From: Flavobacteriales bacterium UBA952
GTDB taxonomy: Bacteria > Bacteroidota > Bacteroidia > Flavobacteriales_D > Crocinitomicaceae
Assembly: GCA_905182495.1 (NCBI GenBank)
Contig: CAJJBU010000008.1
Location: 1-64,000 of the forward strand
DNA: 64,000 nucleotides
Direction of reading: 5' to 3'
Both the position numbers and the translations under genes were made by a program. A model generated the notes under the pieces. It searched no databases and was not told the origin of the DNA. It worked only from the letters and a program-made list of their open reading frames with translations. Positions 54,785 through 61,487 of the stretch are shown here, one piece after another (the first letter of the stretch is position 1; every line of letters begins with the position of its first letter).

Positions 54785-56503
54785 ATGAAGAAATATCGTC
54801 GCACCTTTGTAGACGACCCATTGGTCATTGATTCATTTGAATCCATTGAGAGGTACTTAATTGAACTTTTAGAAAGGAAACTTGATTCCCTAGAAGCCCT
54901 TAAAAAATGGTTAAAAGACAAAAGTGAGCTCGAAGCCGTCATCGAAGAAGAAATGGCTTGGCGCTATATACGTATGTCAATTGACACCACAAACGATAGC
55001 TTTCAAAAGGCCTACACCTTTTTTGTAACGGAGATACAACCGAAGCTAGCACCTATTGATGATCAGTTGAACAAACATTTCATGGGGGCTTCTTTTCTTT
55101 CAGAACTAGAAAAAGACCCTGCCTATGCCATTCATATTAGAAGTGTCAAAAGTCAACTTGAACTTTACCGAGAAGAAAATATTCCGATACAGGCATACCT
55201 GAGCGAAAAGACGCAAGAATATGGTGCTATTAGTGCAGCGCAAAGTATTGAACACAACGGTGCTCAACTTACGATGCAAAAAGCAGCAATCTTACTGAAA
55301 GAACAGGATGAGTCATTGCGTAAAGTTGTTTTTGAAAAAATGGCAACGCGAAAACATCAAGATGACAAAGCACTCAATGAACTTTATTCTGAACTTGTTA
55401 AAAAGCGAACTGAATTGGCGATCAATGCGGGCTTTGAAAATTATAGCGACTATAAGTTTAAACAGATGGGGCGCTTTGATTATACCAAAGAGTCTTGTTT
55501 TGATTTCCATGAAGCTGTTGAAACACACATTGTGCCTCTGGTTAAAAAAATCAATGAAGCCAAGCTTGAAAAAATGTCTAAGGATAAATTCAAACCTTGG
55601 GATACAGCGGTAGATCCAGAAGGCAAGGCCCCCTTAAAGCCTTTCAAAACAGGTAAAGAAATGCTTGATGGGACCGTTGATGTTTTCAATAAAATTAAGC
55701 CAGAGTTTGCCGATTTTCTTAAGACAATGGAAAAAATGGAGCACCTAGACCTGGAGTCAAAACCAGGAAAAGCACCGGGCGGTTACAACTACCCACTATA
55801 CGAAACTGGCGCACCTTTCATCTTCATGAATTCCGTTGGTTCTCAAAATGACTTGACCACAATGATTCATGAGGGAGGACATGCGGTTCATTCTTTTTTA
55901 ACCCACGAACTTGAATTGACTGCCTTCAAAAACTTTCCCTCTGAAATCGCAGAACTAGCATCTATGTCAATGGAATTGCTAATACGTATGGATTAGCTGG
56001 GACGACGTTCTATTCTGACGATAAGGACGATTGCAATGAGAGCCAAAAAAGAGCAGCTTCAAGCAACTTTAACGATCCTGCCTTGGATTGCGCAGGTTGA
56101 TGCCTTCCAGCATTGGGTATATGAAAACCATAACCACACGACAGAAGAAAGAACGGCCTACTGGATGGAACTTAACAAGAGGTTTGGGACAGGTCTTACA
56201 GATTGGAAGGGCTACGAAAATACGCTTGCTTCGTCATGGCAACGTCAACTGCATCTATTTGAGGTGCCCTTTTATTATATTGAATATGGTATTGCACAGC
56301 TCGGCGCCATTGGTATATGGAAGAACAGCAAAGAGAATTACTCCGAAGCCGTTAGCAAATATAGACATGCGCTTTCTCTTGGATATACAAAGCCAATGCC
56401 TGAAGTCTATGCGCAAGCAGGAATTGATTTTAAGTTCTCAAGCACACATATTTGCGCACTTGCACAATTTATTGAGTCAGAACTCGAAAAGCTAGATGCA
56501 TAA
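54785..56503 (+). pseudogene. M3-family oligoendopeptidase, frame broken by several indels
   Basis: This is a zinc metallopeptidase of the M3 (oligoendopeptidase F) family, about 570 residues. The first frame carries the long helical N-terminal part and the zinc motif MIHEGGHAVHSFL (HEGGH, about residues 361-365) and SEIAELASMSMELL. It stops at 55996. The second part, from 56036, has KKEQLQATLTILPWIAQVDAFQHW and the C-terminal KRFGTGLTDWKGYE and PFYYIEYGIAQLGAIGIW. Between 55985 and 56040 pieces of the expected sequence (WDD, FYSDDKD) are spread over different frames, so at least three small indels lie within about 60 bases. Total length is normal, which favours local sequence errors, but a true pseudogene is possible. 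Confidence 0.85.
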
Positions 56504-56509
56504 ATGGCA

Positions 56510-56538
56510 TTGTTTTATTAAAAATCTATTTATATTTG
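56510..56538 (+). promoter_or_regulatory. Promoter of tRNA-Met
   Basis: TTG at 56510-56512 and TATATTTG (TAnnTTTG) at 56531-56538 are separated by 18 bases, close to the Bacteroidota -33/-7 arrangement. The element lies just upstream of the tRNA. Confidence 0.6.
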
Positions 56539-56548
56539 CACCCGAAAT

Positions 56549-56622
56549 GGCGAGATAGCTCAGTTGGTTAGAGCGCAGGATTCATAACCCTGAGGTCCGG
56601 AGTTCAACTCTCCGTCTCGCTA
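56549..56622 (+). tRNA. tRNA-Met (CAU anticodon)
   Basis: The cloverleaf folds from the sequence. The acceptor stem is GGCGAGA/TCTCGCT with a terminal G-T pair. The D arm is GCTC/GAGC. The anticodon arm CAGGA/CCCTG surrounds TTCATAA with CAT at 56583-56585, the T arm is CGGAG/CTCCG and the discriminator base is A. The 3' CCA is not encoded. Pair 31-39 is an A-C mismatch. CAU can also be read as lysidine-modified Ile; the elongator Met assignment is favoured by the overall sequence. Confidence 0.9.
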
Positions 56623-56640
56623 CTTAATCTACCGTAACTA

Positions 56641-56674
56641 AAGGTCTTAAGCGCTTGCTTAAGACCTTTTTTTT
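56641..56674 (+). terminator. Terminator of tRNA-Met
   Basis: A perfect 12-base inverted repeat (aaggtcttaagc / gcttaagacctt) around gctt is followed by a run of T. Confidence 0.9.
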
Positions 56675-56723
56675 CATGGAAATGTATGAACTATGTTTTC
56701 CCTATTCTAGAATTTCAATAGAC

Positions 56724-56754
56724 AAAAAAAAGGCCCTCATTTCTGAAGGCCTTT
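56724..56754 (-). terminator. Terminator of DUF4352-like lipoprotein gene
   Basis: On the minus strand a hairpin of aaggcc and ggcctt arms is followed by a long T-run, about 30 bases after the stop codon. Confidence 0.8.
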
Positions 56755-56785
56755 ATTAGATTACTTTTTTCTATTCGAAGTCTAT

Positions 56786-57307
56786 TTAGAAACTCTCTCC
56801 CTTAGGCGAATATGTGATTTCCCAACCTTCAGCATCCACTGGGGATTGCTCAAACTCAATATACCCAACTAATTTCTTACCTGGTCTGATTTCATTTTGG
56901 GATATAATCGGTTCTTTACCTTGGGTAAAATCCTGAGAATAATCCTTACCATTATTATCACTTAGTTTAAAGTCATAAGGAGATACTGTAAGTGCCTCTT
57001 CCGTATTATTAATAATCTGAACTTTTACCGAACGAATTAACATTCCTTCTTCGGCCTTGTCATAATACCCGAGCTTCGTGTCTTCTGCGATCTCTAGAAA
57101 TGTTACACTTAAACCTGTCTCGGTTTCAATGACCTCATTGGGTAAAAAATCCCTTTTAACCTTTGGCTTAGCTGGTTCTTCAACCACTTCTACTTTTCCC
57201 TCGCTTTTTGGTGCACTTTCAGCTTGTTCTTCTTTTACAGGTTCTTCTCCCCCTCCACAGCTCATCAATAGCGGGAAAACTATCATTAGATAAAATAGAT
57301 TTTTCAT
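56786..57307 (-). CDS. DUF4352-like lipoprotein
   Basis: This is a 173-residue lipoprotein; the signal ends LLMSCGGGEE with Cys near residue 17. An acidic, Lys/Glu/Val-rich linker (about 20-55) is followed by an immunoglobulin-like, telokin-type domain resembling DUF4352, with the strands GMLIRSVKVQIINNTEEALTV and PGKKLVGYIEFE. The start at 57307 is preferred over the frame's first Met at 57334, which would add a Lys-rich piece before the signal peptide. The function is unknown. It lies downstream of the small lipoprotein array but is separated from it by a terminator. Confidence 0.75.
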   Translation of the reverse strand: MKNLFYLMIVFPLLMSCGGGEEPVKEEQAESAPKSEGKVEVVEEPAKPKVKRDFLPNEVIETETGLSVTFLEIAEDTKLGYYDKAEEGMLIRSVKVQIINNTEEALTVSPYDFKLSDNNGKDYSQDFTQGKEPIISQNEIRPGKKLVGYIEFEQSPVDAEGWEITYSPKGESF

Positions 57308-57347
57308 AATTTTTTTTTTGAATCGTAAACTCAACTAATCAATAGAC

Positions 57348-57379
57348 AAAAAAAAGCGCCCCAAATGAGACGCTTTTAA
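57348..57379 (-). terminator. Terminator at end of small-lipoprotein array
   Basis: On the minus strand arms aaaagcg and cgctttt enclose a 12-base loop and a run of T follows, shortly after the stop of the last array gene. Confidence 0.75.
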
Positions 57380-57396
57380 ATTATAAAGAGAAGGGT

Positions 57397-57606
57397 TTAA
57401 TGCTCACCACAATGAACCGTATAAACTACACTATCCACAACATAGCCGATATTTTCTAGGTCTTCAGCAGCATCGCCACAGTATTCACCTTCTAATTCTA
57501 CTTCTTCCCCATTTGGGCCGTCATAATGACATTCGTAGCACTCTTCTTTATTGCAAGCTACACTTGCGATTAGCAGCGTGGCTGCGAAAAAAAACTTGAT
57601 TTTCAT
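57397..57606 (-). CDS. Cys-rich small lipoprotein, copy 1 of tandem triplet
   Basis: This is a 69-residue lipoprotein with a signal peptide ending LLIASVAC. The mature part is acidic (about 15 Asp/Glu) with six Cys, including the lipid-attached one, in the pattern C-x4-C-x2-C and a final HCGEH. It is one of three copies (57397, 57688, 57979) on a 291-base period. The mature sequence is identical in all three; copy 1 differs from copy 2 at one residue of the signal peptide (Thr instead of Met at position 10). No known family is recognised. The clustered Cys and His suggest metal binding or disulfides, and the gene order downstream of a TonB receptor supports a metal-related role, but this is inference. 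Confidence 0.75.
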   Translation of the reverse strand: MKIKFFFAATLLIASVACNKEECYECHYDGPNGEEVELEGEYCGDAAEDLENIGYVVDSVVYTVHCGEH

Positions 57607-57649
57607 AGGTTATAATTTATTTTATTATTGAGTTATATATTAAATAATA

Positions 57650-57667
57650 CACCCAAGATATCGGGTG
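57650..57667 (-). terminator. Weak hairpin between lipoprotein copies 1 and 2
   Basis: A CACCC/GGGTG stem with an 8-base AT loop is found again at 57941-57958. The stem is kept while the loop bases differ, suggesting a conserved attenuator or weak terminator in the duplicated unit. Confidence 0.45.
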
Positions 57668-57687
57668 CATTTAGGTTTCTAAAGCGT

Positions 57688-57897
57688 TTAATGCTCACCA
57701 CAGTGAACCGTATAAACTACGCTATCCACTACATAGCCTATATTTTCTAGGTCTTCAGCAGCATCGCCACAGTATTCACCTTCCAATTCTACTTCTTCCC
57801 CATTTGGGCCGTCATAATGACATTCGTAACACTCTTCTTTATTGCAAGCTACACTTGCGATTAACAGCATGGCTGCGAAAAAAAACTTGATTTTCAT
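57688..57897 (-). CDS. Cys-rich small lipoprotein, copy 2
   Basis: This is the second copy of the 69-residue lipoprotein. Compared with copy 1 it has 8 base changes, 7 of them synonymous and one altering only the signal peptide. All six Cys and the HCGEH end are kept. It is flanked by hairpins at 57650 and 57941. The function is unknown; see copy 1 for features. Confidence 0.75.
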   Translation of the reverse strand: MKIKFFFAAMLLIASVACNKEECYECHYDGPNGEEVELEGEYCGDAAEDLENIGYVVDSVVYTVHCGEH

Positions 57898-57940
57898 AGG
57901 TTATAATTTATTTTATTATTGAGTTACATATTAAATAATA

Positions 57941-57958
57941 CACCCAAAATATAGGGTG
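57941..57958 (-). terminator. Weak hairpin between lipoprotein copies 2 and 3
   Basis: The same CACCC/GGGTG stem as at 57650, with a different 8-base loop. Confidence 0.45.
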
Positions 57959-57978
57959 CATTTAGGTTTCTAAAGCGT

Positions 57979-58188
57979 TTAATGCTCACCGCAGTGAACC
58001 GTATAAACTACACTATCCACAACATAGCCGATATTTTCTAGGTCTTCAGCAGCATCGCCACAGTATTCACCTTCTAATTCTACTTCTTCCCCATTTGGGC
58101 CGTCATAATGACATTCGTAGCACTCTTCTTTATTGCAAGCTACACTTGCGATTAGCAGCATGGCTGCGAAAAAAAACTTAGTTTTCAT
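57979..58188 (-). CDS. Cys-rich small lipoprotein, copy 3
   Basis: This is the third copy, nearest the TonB receptor gene and only 30 bases after its stop, so it is probably the original operon member. It starts KTKFFF instead of KIKFFF; the mature protein is identical to the other copies. It has the lipobox SVAC and six Cys residues. The tandem copies 1 and 2 lie further downstream and each carries its own short leader and hairpin. Confidence 0.75.
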   Translation of the reverse strand: MKTKFFFAAMLLIASVACNKEECYECHYDGPNGEEVELEGEYCGDAAEDLENIGYVVDSVVYTVHCGEH

Positions 58189-58218
58189 AGGTTTTAATTT
58201 ATTTGATTAATTGATTGT

Positions 58219-60459
58219 TTACTTATTTGACACTTTTCCTTTTATATTCCACTTAAGATTTAGATAAAGACTTCTTCCTGGCTCCATTAAACCAAGGGTT
58301 TTAAGACTAGACATATGGTTGATATAGCTTGTATTAAGTGCATTTCTCACACCGAAAGACAGCTGAACAGGCCAATTCCCATCCCATTTCATTTGACATC
58401 CTAGCTGAAGAAGATGGTATGGATCCGTTGCAGTCTCTAAGGGCCCAATACGGTCCTGATTGAAAAAATAATTGTGTTGAACGATGACTGAGGCAAAACC
58501 AAGTGCTTTTTTCTTGGAAAGTTCAATACGCACATTCGAGCGCAATCTCGCTTGAGGCATAAAATACAAGTCTTCTCCCTCTTGCACCAAACCTAACTCT
58601 CGACCGAAGGTATTGGAATAACCCACTTCAAAATGCAAACGATGTGCAAAATGCGGATGGTAGTGCACTCGTGTTTCCAGACCATAAAGCAATACTCTCT
58701 CTTTTGCAGTGTATTTGTATACTTCCATACCGTCAATTATAGAGTCGACTTGAGCCAGCTGGATATACCCTGAAGCCACTGTAGTATAGGGGTTTACCAT
58801 TAAAGAAAAGTGCTCATTAGAAAACTCATAATTCACATCAAGCTGTACAAAACGCTCAGAGCCTAAATTGCGATCTCCAAGCTCATACCTTACTGCACCA
58901 TGATGTACACCATCACTTAAGAGCTCGGATAAATGAGGCGCTCTTGAACCCGAGGAAACATGCATCGAAAGGTCTTTTACAGACGAACCCTTCCATTGTT
59001 TACGTAGACCTATTGCAGCATTCAGGTTTGAATAATCGCCATTAAAATCGGTGCTGCGCACCGCTCTATGATCAAAACGAACGACAGCATTCAGTTTTAC
59101 ACCCTTCAAATCATATGAAAGAGAGCTATAAAATCCCAAATCGTATTGATCAGAATCTTTAATCAAACGTTCCTCCGCAGTAAGACCATTTTCATTGCTC
59201 TCAAGGATGCCCTGTATTCCGGAAAGCAATTGAAGTTTTTTGGTCGGTTTCCAATGATGCCTTGCCTGGACCGAGCTCGAATTCAGATACATGTCTATGG
59301 CCGGTGTATAATTTTTTTCACCGAATTCCGCCAAGTTGTTGTAACCATGGTTCACGAAAAACTCCATTTTATTTTTGGAATTGACAAAATAAGTGGCTTT
59401 AAGGTTTCCAAAATGGTTCTGTATCTTTTGGTATGGCAATGATTTGGTTCGGTCTTGGTAATCTATCATAAATGATTCCGCAACAGGATTTGCATCGTGC
59501 GTATGCCCCGGAATACCAACCCTAGAATTCGAATACAAGTAGTTAAGCTCTAAATTCCACTTTCCGGAATTGTAACCGAGTTTGAACTTCGCACCCATAT
59601 CTTTCATTCGAGAATCACTCAAATAACTTCCATTAGGAAGCATATAGTCGGCGTAACTCGAAAAGATACCTGCAGCACTCAATCGTAACTTTTCACCTGA
59701 TTGCTTATATACCATAGAATTCTGAGTACCCAAACTAACCGTTTCAAATTGTGAATTCATTTCAACCGAATACGAATTCTGTGGTGCAAAGGAACCATCC
59801 TTCAGGTATAAAAGCCCACCCGTAGCATCACCTGTATAAATTAAGGACATAGGGCCTTTGATGACCTCTGCACTCTCCATGCCTGCCTGAGAGATTCCCA
59901 GTCCATGGTCCCCTCCCCATTGCTGGTTATTGATGCGCATCCCGTTTAGAAAGGTTACCACACGCATTCCTTGCATTCCTCTAATAACAGGTTTTGCATT
60001 CAGTGGACCGTATGAGGCCATTTGCACCCCATCTATCTGTGTCAGCGCTTCTGTAATCGTCTGCGGTGAGATCACACTCAATCGGTCCAAATTGATATAA
60101 TCGGTCTTCTGCGTCATACTTCCTTGAAGTTCTCGGCGCTCTACACGAACCATAACCTCTTCCATGTTGTGAGGGTCAGGCTGGAGTACAAGCTCAATAA
60201 ATTCACAGCATGCGATAGAAATAATTTGAGTTTCATAGGTCGCTAAACTAACTTGGAGCAAAAGATTTTCTGGCCAATCACCTTCCAACTTAAACTTACC
60301 ATCTACATCAGAATAGGTAGCAACTTGAAGATCTTTCAGCACTATTTTGGCTCCTGGAATAGGTTTGTTTTTTAAGGCGTCGGTAACCACTCCGGAAAGC
60401 TGCTGTGCAAAGCATATAGATCCTGACATAAACAGGATAAAACAAGAAATTTTATTCAT
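58219..60459 (-). CDS. TonB-dependent receptor, probably for a metal
   Basis: This is a 746-residue outer-membrane receptor. A signal peptide (ends FAQQ) leads into a carboxypeptidase-regulatory-like domain (SGVVTDALKNKPIPGAKIVL, about 22-100). A plug domain follows (TITEALTQIDGVQMASYGPLNAKPVIRGMQG and GPMSLIYTGDATGG, about 130-230), then a 22-strand-type barrel ending in the C-terminal LYLNLKWNIKGKVS. The insert GIPGHTHD near residue 320 recalls His-containing loops of ZnuD-type zinc receptors. Upstream, in the same operon, is a His-rich small protein; downstream are the Cys-rich lipoproteins. A zinc or copper ligand is therefore the best guess. Confidence 0.85.
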   Translation of the reverse strand: MNKISCFILFMSGSICFAQQLSGVVTDALKNKPIPGAKIVLKDLQVATYSDVDGKFKLEGDWPENLLLQVSLATYETQIISIACCEFIELVLQPDPHNMEEVMVRVERRELQGSMTQKTDYINLDRLSVISPQTITEALTQIDGVQMASYGPLNAKPVIRGMQGMRVVTFLNGMRINNQQWGGDHGLGISQAGMESAEVIKGPMSLIYTGDATGGLLYLKDGSFAPQNSYSVEMNSQFETVSLGTQNSMVYKQSGEKLRLSAAGIFSSYADYMLPNGSYLSDSRMKDMGAKFKLGYNSGKWNLELNYLYSNSRVGIPGHTHDANPVAESFMIDYQDRTKSLPYQKIQNHFGNLKATYFVNSKNKMEFFVNHGYNNLAEFGEKNYTPAIDMYLNSSSVQARHHWKPTKKLQLLSGIQGILESNENGLTAEERLIKDSDQYDLGFYSSLSYDLKGVKLNAVVRFDHRAVRSTDFNGDYSNLNAAIGLRKQWKGSSVKDLSMHVSSGSRAPHLSELLSDGVHHGAVRYELGDRNLGSERFVQLDVNYEFSNEHFSLMVNPYTTVASGYIQLAQVDSIIDGMEVYKYTAKERVLLYGLETRVHYHPHFAHRLHFEVGYSNTFGRELGLVQEGEDLYFMPQARLRSNVRIELSKKKALGFASVIVQHNYFFNQDRIGPLETATDPYHLLQLGCQMKWDGNWPVQLSFGVRNALNTSYINHMSSLKTLGLMEPGRSLYLNLKWNIKGKVSNK

Positions 60460-60489
60460 TATTTATTTTTATTTGTTACGTACTTTTAA

Positions 60490-60825
60490 TTAACTAAAGT
60501 GTAACAAACAAGGGGGCCCCCTTAACTGAATATTCTGAGCAGAACCTATTGAAATAGCAAATGGTTCCTTAACCAAAGGACAAACCAGAGAAACTACAGG
60601 CACTGTAATTAGGGCATAGTTCGGTGTGTCTAGAGAGTGAAAAGAATAAGAACATAAATCACAATCAGCTGCCTCAAAAGCAAGTCCATCATGCTGACCT
60701 GAATGAGAATCACGATCATGTTGATGGTCCTCATGCAGAACTTGAGCACATTCATGTACCATCGAACGAGGAATATGGATCAACACCATACCTAGCAAAA
60801 TAGAATACAACAGAAAATGTCTCAT
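60490..60825 (-). CDS. His-rich small exported protein
   Basis: This 111-residue protein starts at the ATG at 60825 (RHFLLYSILLGMVL), preferred over the longer frame because a signal-like hydrophobic segment begins there. It carries a cluster HEDHQHDRDSHSGQHD (about residues 31-46), then CDLCSYSFH (about 55-63), a typical metal-binding arrangement. The C-terminal half is hydrophobic. The family is not recognised with confidence; similar short His-rich proteins precede metal-linked TonB receptors in Bacteroidota. It is the first gene of the operon with the TonB receptor 30 bases downstream. Confidence 0.75.
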   Translation of the reverse strand: MRHFLLYSILLGMVLIHIPRSMVHECAQVLHEDHQHDRDSHSGQHDGLAFEAADCDLCSYSFHSLDTPNYALITVPVVSLVCPLVKEPFAISIGSAQNIQLRGPPCLLHFS

Positions 60826-60831
60826 GAATTG

Positions 60832-60862
60832 CAAATTTACGAGCAATAATTCAATAATGCAA
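60832..60862 (-). promoter_or_regulatory. Promoter of His-rich/TonB operon
   Basis: On the minus strand TAAATTTG (60832-60839) is preceded by TTG (60860-60862) at 20 bases spacing, a good match to the Bacteroidota promoter. The leader before the ATG at 60825 is only a few bases. Confidence 0.65.
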
Positions 60863-60874
60863 GTCAGTTGCATT
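60856..60874. promoter_or_regulatory. Palindromic operator candidate at -33 element
   Basis: Perfect inverted arms AATGCAA and TTGCATT with a 5-base spacer overlap the TTG of the -33 element, an ideal place for a repressor such as a metal regulator. The cognate regulator is not in the window. Confidence 0.45.
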
Positions 60875-60984
60875 TATAATTCATGAAGTATAAATATTCA
60901 TTTGCATTTTGACAATAATAATCTCCCATTATTTCCCTTGCTAATTGATTCAATTTCGTTTATTTTAGTAAAAATTCAAGTTTC

Positions 60985-61467
60985 ATGAAAAACACCCTTT
61001 CCGGATTATTTTTGTTTACTGTCTTTTTCTTTCATTCTCAACTAGAACTTTCAAGAAACGTAATCGGGACCTCAGGACAGGCCACTTCTGGAACAAATAT
61101 GCAGATGAGTTACACCATTGGTGAGCCTTTTACCGCAACGCTTCAAAACAATAGCATACACACATTAGGATTTCAACAACCTGATGCCCTACCCGCCTCA
61201 GAGCTTCCTTTCGCAGTTCCAGGTGGGCTTTCTCCAAATGGAGATTTAGTGAATGACAATTGGCTGCCGATCGGTTTTGAAAATTACCCAGAGGCAACAG
61301 TCAAAGTATTTGACCGCTGGGGACAAGAAGTCTTTTATGCAACTTCTAAAATGGCACCTTGGGATGGTACACTTGGTGGGAATGCGCTACCTACTGCAGA
61401 TTATTACTACATCATCGATTTGGGTGATGGACAAAAGTTCAATGGCGTGGTGACGCTGAAAAGATAA
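60985..61467 (+). CDS. Short secreted protein with CHU_C (T9SS type B) C-terminal domain
   Basis: This is a 160-residue exported protein. A signal peptide (to about 22) is followed by about 45 residues (SGQATSGTNMQMSYTIGEPF) and a CHU_C domain (about 74-160) with GGLSPNGDLVNDNWLP, KVFDRWGQEVFY and ADYYYIIDL. It is much shorter than typical type B cargo, so the sorting domain makes up more than half of the protein. The next gene, 20 bases downstream, is a PorP/SprF-OmpA fusion, the second such pair in the window. The function of the small N-terminal part is unknown. Confidence 0.85.
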   Translation: MKNTLSGLFLFTVFFFHSQLELSRNVIGTSGQATSGTNMQMSYTIGEPFTATLQNNSIHTLGFQQPDALPASELPFAVPGGLSPNGDLVNDNWLPIGFENYPEATVKVFDRWGQEVFYATSKMAPWDGTLGGNALPTADYYYIIDLGDGQKFNGVVTLKR

Positions 61468-61487
61468 GAACGTTGAAAGGTAGAAAT

